From: Thunnus maccoyii
Lineage: Eukaryota > Chordata > Actinopteri > Scombriformes > Scombridae
DNA length: 64,000 nucleotides
Assembly: GCF_910596095.1 (NCBI RefSeq)
Contig: NC_056548.1
Coordinates: 13,665,151-13,729,150 of the forward strand
Direction of reading: 5' to 3'
Position 1 is the stretch's first letter. The number at the start of each line of letters is the position of its first letter. The notes beneath the pieces were generated by a model. The model did not search any database. It saw nothing but the letters and a program-made list of their open reading frames with translations, and was not told where the DNA came from. Made by a program: the position numbers and the translations under genes. Positions 14,961 through 27,509 of this stretch are shown here, one piece after another.

Positions 14961-15304
14961 TGCAGGGCTGTGTCAGATAGTTGCTGGAATAGGAAATGGG
15001 TAAGTTTTGCATTATGAATAGTTCATATGATGTTATTCTTTTGGGAAACATATTGCTCTGTCTATGTAATGAGGACATGATCAGTTACTCAACAGTTTGT
15101 TGCTGAATACAAAACACAGAATAGTTGACCAACAGCTCTATGCATGCTTTTCTGCTTATTTTTTGTCCATCAAGCTCAAGTTTCAACCTGAAATTGAATG
15201 ATAATGTTTTTAACTCAATAGGTGTGTACTGGTGTGTGTTGACAATTTGTGAACACATAAAGCATGCCCCTCCAAGAATCATCACCTTATCACTTTGTCT
15301 GATA

Positions 15305-15965
15305 GGGTCCCCCAAGGCAAATTGGTCCCAGGTGAGGGTCCAGACCAAGAACGATTCATAGACCTCAATGAAGTGACATTTCAGGTGTGTGGGAACCTCT
15401 CTCGGAAGAGGGAGACCAAGGCACCCTTCTGGAGCCTGGCCTGAGAGGGGAGCTCACCGCCCTGTCAACCCACCACCTGCAGGGATAAAACTGGGGTCGT
15501 AGCTTTGCCAAACGGGCAGTGGGAAGGGGCAGGGGCAGGGACCTGGATGTGCTGATCCAGGGCATTGCAAACTAGTTCTCAGGATGTGGAACGTCACGTC
15601 CCTGGTGGGGAAGGAGCCAGAGCTAGTGTGGGAGGTGGAGCGGTACCGACTAGTTGCCCAGGGTGAGAGGCGCAGGGCGGGTGTGGGGATATGAGAGCGC
15701 TGCAGTGTTGGAGTTCTCCCCACGGAACAAGAAGGTCACCTCCTTGCAACTGGTGTTGCTGGGAGAAACACTCTGACTGTTGTGTTTATACGCTGAACAG
15801 TGGTTTGGAGTATCTGGCCTTCTTGGAGTCTCTGGGTGAGGCCCTGGAGGGGGCACGGCCCAGCGATGCCATAGTTGTGCTGGGGGACTTCAAAGCTCAT
15901 GTGGGAAATGGACTTATGTGCTAGCCATGGATTGGCCATAACAAACACCATGTTTGAGCACAAGG
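15305..15965 (+). mobile_element. RTE/Rex3-type LINE, 5' endonuclease fragment
   Basis: The plus strand translates, across frame breaks, as the start of the element's ORF: MWNVTSLVGKEPELV (near 15587), a lost core, then YLAFLESLGEALEG and VVLGDFKAHVGN (near 15810-15915). The GDFNAHVGN motif belongs to the apurinic endonuclease domain. The domain is broken and its second half missing. Block B keeps only a shorter, rearranged trace of the same leader (near 36655-36720). The insertion therefore predates the duplication and was trimmed in B. Confidence 0.75.
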
Positions 15966-16279
15966 TTGTTCATAAGTGTACCTGGTACTAGAACACCTTA
16001 GGCTAAACATTGATGATCGACTTTGTAGTTATGTTATCAGATCTGCTGCTGCATGTCTTGGATGGTTAGTGTGTATATTTTTGTGGAGGCTGACACGTTG
16101 TGTGATTCTACAGAGGCAAAATTGAAACTGACTAACTACACAGGGGAAAAAAGGGTTTTTTTGTATTTCGACACTTCCACATCGTGTGCCACAAGTTTTG
16201 TTTTGCATGTCATTGTTTTTATGTCTCTTTCAGCTTGCACATAACTGTTTGAAATGTGCATGTCATCATGTGCAATGAC

Positions 16280-18370
16280 ACATTAACTATCTGAAATGTT
16301 TGTTGATTTGATTTTAAATTATTCCTAAAGAAAATGTTATTCATGGGGAAACTTTTTACATAATAATAATGATAATAATTGCCAGCGGTTGTTTTTTTGG
16401 CTACCATTGCATTATTATGAACACAGCAGAAGAGGGCAGCATTTCCATGGACTTCACCTATAAAGTACTTCTGTTCATTGGTACATAAAGCTTCAACACT
16501 TATTTAATTTTATGCATCTCATACAATAAATCAATAAAAAACAATATTATATGGTGGCTATTATTAATGTCATGTTGGGTTTATTGACATCTAATTAATA
16601 TAATGTGACAATAGCCGTGGGTGCATACAAACTTTGGTGTACATCCTGGAGGATCCAGTGTGAAAAGGAAACCCTCAGGCCCAGTGACAATATTACTGTG
16701 AAAAGGCAGTAAGATGCTTGGCATGGGGAACTGAGAGGAATGCTATCCCTGGTAAACTCTTCTAATTTCATTACTCTACATGTTTTCTCAGCTTAGAGCC
16801 AATCACATAGTTGGCTGCTCTCTAGTGGGGGTCACACATAACAGTCGCTAAACTGTGACAGTGGCCCAGACTGGCATACCTTAGCAATAATCTGATTATC
16901 GGATCAATAACATAGTAACATTTGATGCATAGCTGGGATGGCTGGCTTCTTCTTTGGTTACACATTGCTGGCATTCACCACTCATTCCCAAAAATTTGAA
17001 ATGACACAAGAAACATCCCATAATCATTTAGAAAGACCAAATTCAAAATATCTAAGAATGAAGCTGAGAAATAAAGAACTAAAATGGAACATCATCAAAC
17101 TGAAAGAACATGATTTTTGAGTCTGTTCAAATGTTGAACTGAAAAAAATCAGATATATTTTTTGAGAAATGTTCCTCTTTCTCCATAAAAGATTCCTTCA
17201 TAATGACAATACATAGTATAGATTCATATGATCAGTAAAGGCAAATTTAAAGATTAGGATCACATTTAATTCAGCTATGGTAAATGCAATTTTCATATTT
17301 CTGAAAATTATTCTTAATTAGTTTTTTTTTCTTTAGACGCCTTGTTAGGATCAAGAACATAAACAGACAAATAGTTTTGAATGTGAATTTATATCTTGTA
17401 ATCTATCATATGACTTCCACCAATGACCAGTCATATGACCCACCATCTTTGAGGCTGAATGTGGGTCAGCTTACAGTTTGTCTTGATGCTAATGGTGACT
17501 CAGTGCATAGACACCACATGCACTGAGTATGGATAATGTCATGTACTAATAATTAATGCTCACATCCTTATATTGATGTCTCTCCAGGTACAGTACAGTA
17601 CATGGGTGAATCAATGCAGGCTTCTCCAAAACTACTATTTGTCAAAGTCAAATTGTAATTTTTACACCTTAACAGTTTTCTAAATTTTGCTCCCAAGTTG
17701 CCATGAAGCTACACATTTCCAAGGTCTCACTTACAGTACTCATTTGATCTAATGGTTAGGTAACCGAGGCAAACACAAGCTATTTGCTGTTGTTTTGAGA
17801 GGAATACACACTGCCCATTGATAAACCCATACTGCTATCATTATCTCATAACTGCACCCCCTATAGTAAGTGATAATACTGGTCAGATGTTTGTGGATTT
17901 GGTTTTAAACTATTCCTCTCACAGACATATGTTGATTTTTATCACAACTTGTCATAGTGGATTAAAATACTTATGAGAAACCCTGCTCCAATTTCTATTT
18001 AAACTCATAAAAGTGTTATTTATTGGGAAACTTTTTACATAATAATAATGATGATTACAAAACAAAGTTGTTGTTTTTTCTTCCTACCATTGCATTGTAA
18101 TGAATGCAGCAGGAGAGGGCAGTATTTCCATAGGCTTAGCCTATAAAGTACTTCTGTTCATTGGTAAATAAAGCCTCCACACTTATTTAATTTTATGCCT
18201 CTCATACAATAAATCTGCACTACTTGTTTTGATGCCTCTTATACAAATTTATTTTAACAAGTCAAATCTATTTTGTTTTGTTTTGGGGGGGGGGGGGGGG
18301 GGGGGGTTCTTCATAAAAGACAACAATATATGGTAGTAAACATGGCTATTATTAATTTTATGTTGAGTAT
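16280..18370. repeat. 1.7-2 kb repeat unit, array in block A (about 1.2 copies)
   Basis: A landmark (GAACACAGCAG.AGAGGGCAGCATTTCCATAGG followed by CCTATAAAGTACTTCTG) occurs near 16420 and again near 18105, about 1.69 kb apart. The same unit occurs near 37785 and 39680 in block B. The unit includes a CATCCTGGAGGATCCAGTG segment (16640), a GAGCCAATCACATAGTTGG CCAAT-like segment (16797) and TCTAAGAATGA (17050). No TIRs or known domain were recognised. Confidence 0.7.
18285..18306 (+). repeat. Poly(G) run of 22
   Basis: An uninterrupted G homopolymer flanked by TTTTGTTTTGTTTT on the left and TTCTTC on the right. The paralogous sequence near 39860 has only a short T/G stretch. Length may be uncertain because sequencers miscall long homopolymers. 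Confidence 0.9.
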
Positions 18371-18739
18371 AAGTGAGTTAAGTAGGGGCCTACCAGCCTA
18401 CTAGTAGGTTTAGGAGGCTGTTCTCACCCATTTATTTCAGTGAGCCAATGTTGATGAAGCCCAGTAGGCGCAGAAGGCCTGTTCATCAGGCATGTGCTTT
18501 CACGTCACTTTCTTGCTGTGTAAACAAAACAAAAAAATACCTGCCATCCCTTTTATTCTCAGTGGAAAATGCAATATTTTAAGATAGATATTCAGCATTA
18601 AAATGCGGAACTCCCACCTGAGCAAAGGTTGCTTTTCGTGGCTTATGCTGCCTCTAGAAACTTTTTTGGTGCAGCAATTCTTATTGGACTGAATGGGCGC
18701 CAGCTCTAATAGATCCATGGGCCAAGCCAGTCTGGTACC

Positions 18740-21700
18740 TTTTTTTCTGTGTTTTTTTTTTAATTTATTGAATATTTCAAATGTTACAGTGTACTGTACA
18801 TAGAAATATCTTTCATATTGTTACACTGAGAAATTATAATTTTTTCTTTCATATATATTCGATACTAAACATATTAAGAAAAGAAAAGGAAAGAGAATAA
18901 AACAAAAATCAATACAAACAACATCATACTATATGAGGGAGATGTAAACTTAAATATGTATTATGCAAATTATTTATTTTTATTACAGAGTAACTTCCCA
19001 ATTATTTCAGAGGATTTTTTTTTTGTTCACTGTTATCTTGGAAACAGAGTCAAAGACATGTTGTAGTTCAATACAGAAAAGATGGATATTAGGTGTGATC
19101 TGAAGCACTCTAGCCTTATGGATGTGATATTTGCTGAAGCTTTGATAAATCAACAGAGCAAATTCAACCCAGATCTCTTGAGAGTAAGTATGTTCATAGA
19201 ATAAGTGAGAAATAGATTCAGTTTCAGTTTTACAAGAAGAGCATACTGGAGAAATATCTACTTTAAATGTATGCAATAATTTATTGCAAGGGTAGTACTG
19301 TATCCATGTAATACTTTCATGTGAATTTATTTTATTTTATTTGGAATGAGGAATTTATTGGGGTCTGACCAAACTTTCTCTGTTGAGATTTCTGGAAAAG
19401 TTAGTTTCCATAACGGTCAATTTGGGAAAATAACTCTGATCTGAGGTCAGTTTTTTACTTATATGACGATGATTACACACACAATCTTTCCCACCAAATA
19501 AGAGCTTGGGAATTTCTCCACTCAAAAGGCCATATAACCATGCACTTTTTATGAGGAACAGCAGCTTTGGTGATATATTAGGAATATTACACTGTTATAT
19601 TGCTTTTGAGAGATATTCATACCCTTATTCTGAACAAAGTCTTCATATCTGTAGAGGTTGCCTATATCAGTGAGTACATCTAAAACAAAGACTACACCCT
19701 TATCAATCCATTCTTTTATGTATCTGGACTTGTTTCTGAACAGTACATGCTGATTGTTCCATATTATACATGAATGTGGAGAAAAATTACACTTGAAAGC
19801 AATCATTTAAGCTTCAAGTGCTGAAAACTGGCAAGTTTGAGGGGCACTTTATCACATTTGTAATTACATGACAAGAGAAATCTTAGGCCACCACACTTAT
19901 CAAATAATAAATTAGGGATATAAAACCATTGACTATTATTTTTAGACAAACATTATTTAACCCAATGAATCTGATTGAATTTGATTGATTGTTTGAAAAT
20001 CTAATGCATTAAAGCCCTTCAGAGTAGCTTCTAATACAGGTTTTCCTTTGAACATACTCAGTTTTGTTTACCATATGAATTTAAATGGGAGAGAATCAAT
20101 GGCTGCAAGTCTTTGGATCAAGACACATATTCTTGAGATACCTTCTGCTTCTGACAGCAGTACACAGCCTTATATGGTAAGGTCTCTTTGTAACCAACAG
20201 TTAAAGATTTTTTTTTGCTTTTTCTATCTTGGGTGAGAAGTTGCTAGATACTTAGATGCTGACTTATCTGTTAAGATACCAAGATATCAAACTGATTTTT
20301 TTTTTTTTTTTACCTCTATACCACTTATTGACATCTTATCAGAATTATGTACTGTTAAAATTTCACCTTTACTCTCATTAATTGTGAGACTTGAAGCCTT
20401 AGAAAATTCTTCCAGTATGACCAGCACTTGATCTTCATTCTTTAAAAAGAGACAGGTGTCATCAGCTAGTTGACTAATTATTAAGCTATTGTCTCCCATT
20501 TTTATACCTTCAACATCTGTGTAATGTACAGTTTATGTTAATAAGTTTGGCAGCAATTAAAAATGAAATCGGGGATATCGGGCACCCCTGTCTTATACCC
20601 CAACATCAAAACATGGTGAAGTACCATTAACTAAAGAGACACTGCTATTGATATTTTTGTAGGGAGTGTGAACCATCTTTCTGAAATTTTCACCAAAGCT
20701 GGAATGAATTAAAGCTTCACTTATGAATGGGTGTTCCACAGTGTAGAAGGCTTTGTAAAAATCTAAAAAGAGTATAACTGCTTCTTAGTTCATTAAATCA
20801 GAATAATCTAATATATCTAGGATTAAATTAATATTATTATTTGTGAGTCTGTCCTTCATAAACCCAGATTGAGTTGGTGTAATGTTGGTGTAATTTTGTT
20901 CGGACAGGGTTTCAGTCTTTAACGTTAAGTGAAGCAAACAATTTATAATCTGAATTTAATAATGATATTGGTTGCCAATTATCTAAATATAAACTATCTT
21001 TGTTTAGCTTAGGGTTAGAGCAATGAGGATTTGTTTCATTGATTCAGCTAGTTCTCCGTTCTCAATACATTCCTTAAAGACAGCAAAAATCATATCTTTT
21101 ATGTCTTCCCAAATTCAAATGGAAAACCATCAAGTTCAGGGCTTTTGTTGGAGGTGGATTTCTTGATAACAGCATCAAGTTCATCAATAGTTAAAGGACT
21201 TTCACATAGTTCAATACTTTCTTGAGTTATTTTAGGAATAAATGAGCAGACTTTATCAAAGACGGACCTGCAAGATTGAGGGTCAAAAGAAGAAGTATAT
21301 AATTTTTGATAAAAAATAGAAATAAAAGCCAAGATTGTTTTCTCATCAGTATAAAATATATATTCAGCAGTATATATTCAATATAAAGCATATTCAGCTC
21401 CTCTTGTAAAGAATACAATTTTATTTTATCTTCATCATTAGGAAGTGGTTTCCCAAATTTAAACAATTCCCACTTTGAAATAGAGGAGCTATTCCTGTTT
21501 TTGAAGCTATTTATAATATCCTAAATGCCTAAACAATGGATTGTTGAAGGAAAGAATAATTAAGTTTCCAATATCCTGGAATTCTTTGTTCACTGGATTT
21601 TGCATTGAATAGAACAAGATCAATTTCAGCATGGTCTGTTGGAGGAGCAGGAGAGATATTGCTTTTTATTGATTTTTATTGATATAAGCATGAGGAGGGT

Positions 21701-22045
21701 GCCAGAGAACCAGAGATAGGCCAGAGATCAATGAGAAATTTCTGAGATAATTCAGCCTTGAACTATGTAAATGAGTCAGATGAGTTTGGATGTACAAATC
21801 TGAATGAATCTATTAATGACAGGCAACTACAAAAAATATTAATTACTAAATATAAGTTATTTGTTGTACTTTTTGGGGGAGATCTGTCTAACTAGGGTCT
21901 CATTGAACTCACTGCCAATAAGGAGTGTGGCTGAAGGAAACTTATTTTTTAGAGTGAGTATCTTGGTGTGGAGCGGGTAGTTGTGGGTCTGAAAAATGAA
22001 TGAATAAACAACATTAAACATTAAAGGTTCTATTTGTAACAATCA
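18740..22045 (-). mobile_element. L1-like non-LTR retrotransposon, near full domain order, decayed
   Basis: Minus-strand fragments run in the order of an L1-type ORF2. Endonuclease motif LLIGSEFNETL is near 21860-21900. The pre-RT segment LTIDELDAVIKKSTSNKSPELDGFPFEF is at about 21105-21200. Reverse transcriptase catalytic ISQLADDTCLFLKNE is near 20430-20490. The C-terminal zinc-binding zf-RVT motif C-x2-C-x8-H is near 19180-19240. Between them lie frameshifts and stops, and the recognised pieces are in several frames, so the element is inactive. Its 3' end probably lies at a poly(A)-like tract (T runs on the plus strand at 18737-18763). Clade call L1/Tx1-like is from motif style. Confidence 0.8.
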
Positions 22046-22168
22046 AACTCCTTTTCATTAGTGACACTGGTGGCCATAAAGTGAGATGCAGTCAACATCC
22101 TGGTGCTCGCATGCATGTTCGCAGCGCCAAACTATTGCAGGTATTTTTCCTTACTTACACTTCTCATA

Positions 22169-23850
22169 ATTAGGGCCTGAGCTCTAAAGGGGTGAAGACC
22201 CTATTGTATTTTGTGCGTTTGTTTCTTTCTTCTTCTTCTTCTTCTTTCTTTCTTTATTATTACGCCACTTCAACCCTTAATTTGACCCCCTAAACATGCT
22301 CAAAAACTCACCAAATTTGGCGCACACATCAGGTCTGGTCAAAAATTTGATAAAATGTCAAAATTAACCCCCAAAGTGCCAAACTGTGCTCGAGAGCGCC
22401 ACCTATGTATCTAATATGGCCACCACGGCCCGTAGGAATGTTGTAGAGAGATCGAGCCAAAACTCAATTATTCGTCTCATCAAGACCTACAAATCATATG
22501 TGACACCCCTGACCTAAATCCAACAGGAAGTCTGCAATTTAACTAAATATGGTCTATATACTTTCAGTACATATACAAACTTTGTATGAAGTTTGGTGTT
22601 ATTAGGGCCTGAGCCCCAAAGGGGCGAAGACCCTGTTGTATTTTGTGTGTTTGTTTCTTTCTTCTTCTTCTTCTTCTTCTTCTTCTTTCTTTATTATTAC
22701 GCCACTTCAACCCTAAATTTGACCCCCTAAACATGCTCAAAAACTCACCAAATTTGGCACACACATCAGGTCTGGTCAAAAATTTGATAAAATGTCAAAA
22801 TTAACCCCCAAAGTGCCAAACTGTGCTCGAGAGCGCCACCTATGTATCTAATATGGCCACCACGGCCCGTAGGAATGTTGTAGAGAGATCGAGCCAAAAC
22901 TCAATTATTCGTCTCATCAAGACCTACAAATCATATGTGACACCCCTGACCTAAATCCAACAGGAAGTCTGCAATTTAACTAAATATGGTCTATATACTT
23001 TCAGTACATATACAAACTTTGTATGAAGTTTGGTGTTATTAGGGCCTGAGCCCCAAAGGGGCGAAGACCCTGTTGTATTTTGTGTGTTTGTTTCTTTCTT
23101 CTTCTTCTTCTTCTTCTTCTTCTTTCTTTATTATTACGCCACTTCAACCCTACCGCCACTTCAACACACACATCAGGTCTGGTCAAAAATTTGATAAAAT
23201 GTCAAAATTAACCCCCAAAGTGCCAAACTGTGCTCGAGAGCGCCACCTATGTATCTAATATGGCCACCACGGCCCGTAGGAATGTTGTAGAGAGATCGAG
23301 CCAAAACTCAATTATTCGTCTCATCAAGACCTACAAATCATATGTGACACCCCTGACCTAAATCCAACAGGAAGTCTGCAATTTAACTAAATATGGTCTA
23401 TATACTTTCAGTACATATACAAACTTTGTATGAAGTTTGGTGTTATTAGGGCCTGAGCCCCAAAGGGGCGAAGACCCTGTTGTATTTTGTGTGTTTGTTT
23501 CTTTCTTCTTCTTCTTCTTCTTCTTCTTCTTTCTTTATTATTACGCCACTTCAACCCTAAATTTGACCCCCTAAACATGCTCAAAAACTCACCAAATTTG
23601 GCACACACATCAGGTCTGGTCAAAAATTTGATAAAATGTCAAAATTAACCCCCAAAGTGCCAAACTGTGCTCGAGAGCGCCACCTATGTATCTAATATGG
23701 CCACCACGGCCCGTAGGAATGTTGTAGAGAGATCGAGCCAAAACTCAATTATTCCACTCATCGAGACCTACAAATCATATGCGACACCCCTGACCTAAAT
23801 CCAACAGGAAGTCCGCAATATGCTCATCAAAGTACGACTTTGCGCCAATT
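22169..23850. repeat. Tandem array, four units of about 407-437 bp
   Basis: Units begin at 22169, 22601, 23038 and 23445 with ATTAGGGCCTGAGC. The last three are almost identical to each other; the first differs at a few positions (GCTCTAAAGGGGT for GCCCCAAAGGGGC). Unit 3 lacks about 30 bp (after 23150). Each opens with an imperfect hairpin (AGGGCCTGAGCCCC, AAA, GGGGCGAAGACCCT), followed by a TTC microsatellite and a single-copy-looking body. The Arg-rich minus-strand frames are translations of the TTC tract. The array most likely arose by unequal exchange of a dispersed fish repeat. Confidence 0.9.
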
Positions 23851-24690
23851 TTGGACCCTGATCAAATGCTATCTCCTCCTAGGGTGTTAATGGTATCGGC
23901 TTCAAACTTGAATACTTATCACACTGTGATGAACAAAAGTTATTAAAAACTTTGTAATAACTCAAACGGTTTAGATATTATAAGCCCTGAAAGTTGGAGT
24001 GCCACATCGCACCTTACAATGTAAACCAATGGGGAGGCAATCTCTAGGCATGGACTTTGTGCCAAACTGAGATGTCTGACATCTAAACTATAAGTCAGAC
24101 CACTTTCAAACCTGTGTCAATGGATTTGTGACGAAAATTCCTACTAAAATGAGATTTTGAATGTAAGATTTGGCCAAAGTTATGGGATTTACGAAGATAT
24201 TTCCACTGGAAGACTGCTCTGAAATCCTGCTCTCAATCTGACAGGGAGAAGGAGGGAAGAAAGGCGGGGGATGGGTGTGACAGTTGAATGTAGCTAGAGT
24301 TTTTGGACTCAGCATTATAACTTTAATGAACATGCCAAGTGGGTGGAGCAGCAGTGTTTTCGTCTTTTTGAGTTTATTATACGGACAGGATTAATGTATA
24401 GGATTTAATCTTTGGTCCACAGTACGAAACGTAGGGTGACTATAATGTACCTAATATGCTGGTTGCCAACTGCTGTTATAAACCAAAAAGATGAGAGGAA
24501 AAGGTATTTTCAAACAGAGTGATACAACCTGTCAGCCGACAGATTTCCTATCTGTGCAGCTGAACACGGCAACTCCTCCACGGACTGTTTCACCATGATG
24601 GTCCCGGTGTTTCTTCTGCAGGCTTCATTTCACTTAACTGACCGACAGACCCCCTGGTTCTTCCCACTTTAACCTGAATAACAAACCGGG
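23851..24690. other. Repeat-derived sequence, no gene
   Basis: Continues the single-copy 3' part of the tandem repeat family to about 24090 (TCTCCTCCTAGGGTGTTAATGG and following), then non-coding sequence. No reading frame of note. Confidence 0.4.
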
Positions 24691-24694
24691 GCTC

Positions 24695-25255
24695 GGTGGT
24701 CCGAGATCCTGAAGATCTCACATCACTTATCTTTTAGCCTCACTGCACTGACTGCCAGTGAAGCTCAGGATCAACTAAAGGTTCTTTTAATCACTTATAA
24801 GGCCTTACACTGTTTAGCTCCTGCCTACATATCGGGGCAACTAAGCCCTTATACTACTGAGCGGTCACTTAGGTCTTCCAACCAAAACCTCTTGGCCATA
24901 CCACGTGCCAAACTAAAAACCAAAGGCAACTGTACTTTTGCTTCCCTGGCACCCAGACTTCGGACCAATCTCCCTGCTTCCATCAGATCAGCTGAGTCTG
25001 TTGACTGTTTCAAAAAACACTTGAAAACATAGAATAACTTTCCTATTGCATTCAATAAATTCAAGTGTGTGCTCTGGGTGATGACTGTATGCTTGCTGTC
25101 TTTGTATGTGTGTGATGTCTGTATGTGTTCTTGAATGTGTCTTTTATCATTTTCTTGTCCTCTTTTCTTTGTGTGCCAATGTCAACGTAAAGCATTTGTA
25201 ACCTGCGTTAAAAAAGGTACTATATAAATAAAGTTCTACTTACTTACTTACATAA
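24695..25255 (+). mobile_element. L2/CR1-like LINE 3' end
   Basis: The plus strand encodes, with interruptions, the C-terminal signature of fish L2-like reverse transcriptases: LLITYKALHCLAP, RSLRSSNQ, then LAIPRAKLKTKGN (about 24785-25030). The copy ends in a GCTATATAAATAAAGTT-like 3' terminus with a TACT/TTAC short repeat at 25230-25252, which is how L2-clade elements terminate. It is 5'-truncated and inactive. Confidence 0.75.
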
Positions 25256-25331
25256 AATCTATAAATATCAGATTTAACAACAATAAGTTACAGAAATAAC
25301 TTGGATTCATGTTTTCTTTTGGTAGGGAAGA

Positions 25332-26640
25332 ATGTCGGGGAAAAGGCAGAAATACAGGAAGGAGACTTTAGAAATGGTAGTAGCGGAAGTCAAAGCAGGG
25401 GAAAGTATAAGGAAAGTCTCCCAATAATACCATGTACCAAAGTTACACTTGCCCTGGTTAATTATATTGTATGGATGGCAGACCATGGATTTCCATTGAC
25501 AAGAACCATCATTAAGTGCCTTGCTTTGGAAGTCATAAAGGACAGCAGCCGGAAGACTCTGGTGTATCTGGAGAAAGGCCGGTGACAACTGGTAGGCCCA
25601 CTTTAAAGCCCGCCACCAAGAGCTGACCACCCAGACACCGGACTCCCTTGATTGGGCTAGGGTCCTTGCTGCCACACCTGAGGCAATAGAGAGGTTTTTC
25701 AGCTTGTATGGGAACATCATCAAGAGTCACAGCTGCAACAAAACTGGGTTTAGAGATAAGCCCAAGTTGAAGGAGAAGGTGATGCCAGAGAGGCAAGAGA
25801 CATGTGTACCGTCAGCAGACAACCACTAGAGAGCACATTACTGTGCATTTAGCTGTCAGTGCAGCTGGTACAAATGTCCCTTTCTTAATTATCTTCATAA
25901 TTTATCCCTGCTGCCTCCCCATTGTAGCGTATGCCTTGGATGGTCCAAGCAGCAGCCTGTATGTATATTCGGTGAAGGGTTATATGACCACCGATCTCTT
26001 CACAAAATGGCTGGACCATTTTACTAAACACACCCCCAAGAACACCCCTTGGTTAATGGACCAGCATGAAACACACTGTAGCTGCCATGTCGTTGACATT
26101 TGCAGTGCTAACAAATTGAGATTCTGCGACCCCCCCCCCCCCCCACACACACGACTCACATGCTTCAGCCGCTGGGCATCAGCATATTCAACCCCCTGAA
26201 GGCTGTGTTCAGCACCCTGGCCAGTCACATGGGCCTGGTGAGAGAAGACATGGTTACTGGCAAGAAGCATTTCTCCTCAGTGCTGAAGTACGCCCATGAG
26301 AAGGCTGCCGCAGACGGAAACATAATGGCCAGCCTCAGGACAGCAGGCATCTATCCTCCATCAAGAGAGGCAGTGGACATGACACAGGTTAGGTTCTTTA
26401 TTTTATTATATATAATTATTCTTATTAATTGTGTTATGTAACTTAAATCTAACTCAGTGTGAAGAATACTAGTTTTTTTTTAGATTGTAAAGCTCATGCC
26501 CAGTGCAGCTGCTGTGTCCACCTCGTCTTCCTGCAGTGGTGCTCCCACCTCCTCCGCTGCTCTAGAGGCTGCCAGTCCAGAGGAAACAATACATCATGTT
26601 ATCCAACATGCAATAGGAGCAACAAAAACTTGTAAATAAT
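25332..26640 (+). pseudogene. pogo-like DDE transposase, broken
   Basis: Starts with MSGKRQKYRKETLEMVVAEV at 25332, followed by KAGESIRKVSQ, a psq/CENP-B-type helix-turn-helix N-terminus, then a stop at 25422. The protein resumes in other frames: ALVNYIVWMADHGFPLTRTI (25450-25510), then the DDE core including ITVHLAVSAAGTNVPFLIIF (from 25834), YMTTDLFTKWLDHF (25981) and PWLMDQHETH (26047; DGH expected in live elements, so a catalytic Asp position reads Gln). THMLQPLGISIFNPLK follows near 26155, and the SLRTAGIYPPSREA tail runs to about 26385. A Ser/Ala-rich stretch ends at a stop near 26637. The pogo branch of Tc1/mariner fits best. Several stops and frameshifts show it is dead. A C16 run at 26129-26144 breaks one frame. 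Confidence 0.8.
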
Positions 26641-27505
26641 GACAGCTTCTGATGGTCTGTTGCCACCGAAAGAGTTTCAAATTGTGTACAAGGTGTAAGG
26701 GTCAATGCAGGGTATCACATTTTTAACTGTGCTTACTTAACCAGCTCTCATCTACATGCCTTTGTAAAATAAAATTATATATGACTTTTTCCAAAGTACT
26801 GGTGTTCTTGTCATCAGCTCTGTGTTTCTTTTGAGTAAGACCTTCACACAGCATGGGAGGATACTATGGTATACATAATAATAATAATTCATTGCAAAGG
26901 CAATGTTGACTACATATATACAAGCAGTACATTCTAAAGCCATTATTTGTTGTTGTTATTGCATTTAGATCCATTGTATGAAAGCCAGAGTACCTTATGT
27001 GGTAAATTAAAAAGAACAAGGATAATATCTGTCTGTTGTAAATACCTGAGAACATGTACAGACTTTTCACAGACATTGTTTATGTACTTCTGTTTCATAA
27101 TTCTTTATATTCATGCAGTTGGCTGGCAACAGGAGGTGTGAAGATGTGTCAGAAGATGACAGAAAGGCTTTTTAACATTGTGGTCAATGATAAGAGCTGA
27201 TCTTTACCTATTAAGCATATCATCAATGCCTCTATCACACATTGATACACTGACAAATTTGAAAAGAGGATACTCTGGCTGGAAAGCAACAAAAACGTGG
27301 AGAATACCCTAACAATAACAGAATATTTTTGTTTTGACATTTTGACCACTCTTGTAAGAAATCCAAAGAAGGACCACAAATTTATTTTCCCTTTCCTCAA
27401 AACTGACCGAGCTTTGGATCTGCCATTTGTAGTGGAGTGCAGTACCTGTGCAGCAAACTGTTATGTTGCCTGTGTAATCAGAGCATTACACTGCAAAAAG
27501 AAATA
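26641..27505. other. Unassigned repeat-island DNA
   Basis: AT-rich sequence between the pogo pseudogene and the second L2-like piece. A plus-strand stretch near 27295-27480 (frame FDILTTLVRNPKKDHKFIF) stays open but matches nothing I recognise. It may be older transposon sequence. Confidence 0.35.
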
Positions 27506-27509
27506 AGTT

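Noticed and set aside
22564..23623. Repeated Arg-rich minus frames (ERRRRRRRRRKK)
   Set aside because: They are translations of the TTC microsatellite in each 430-bp repeat unit.
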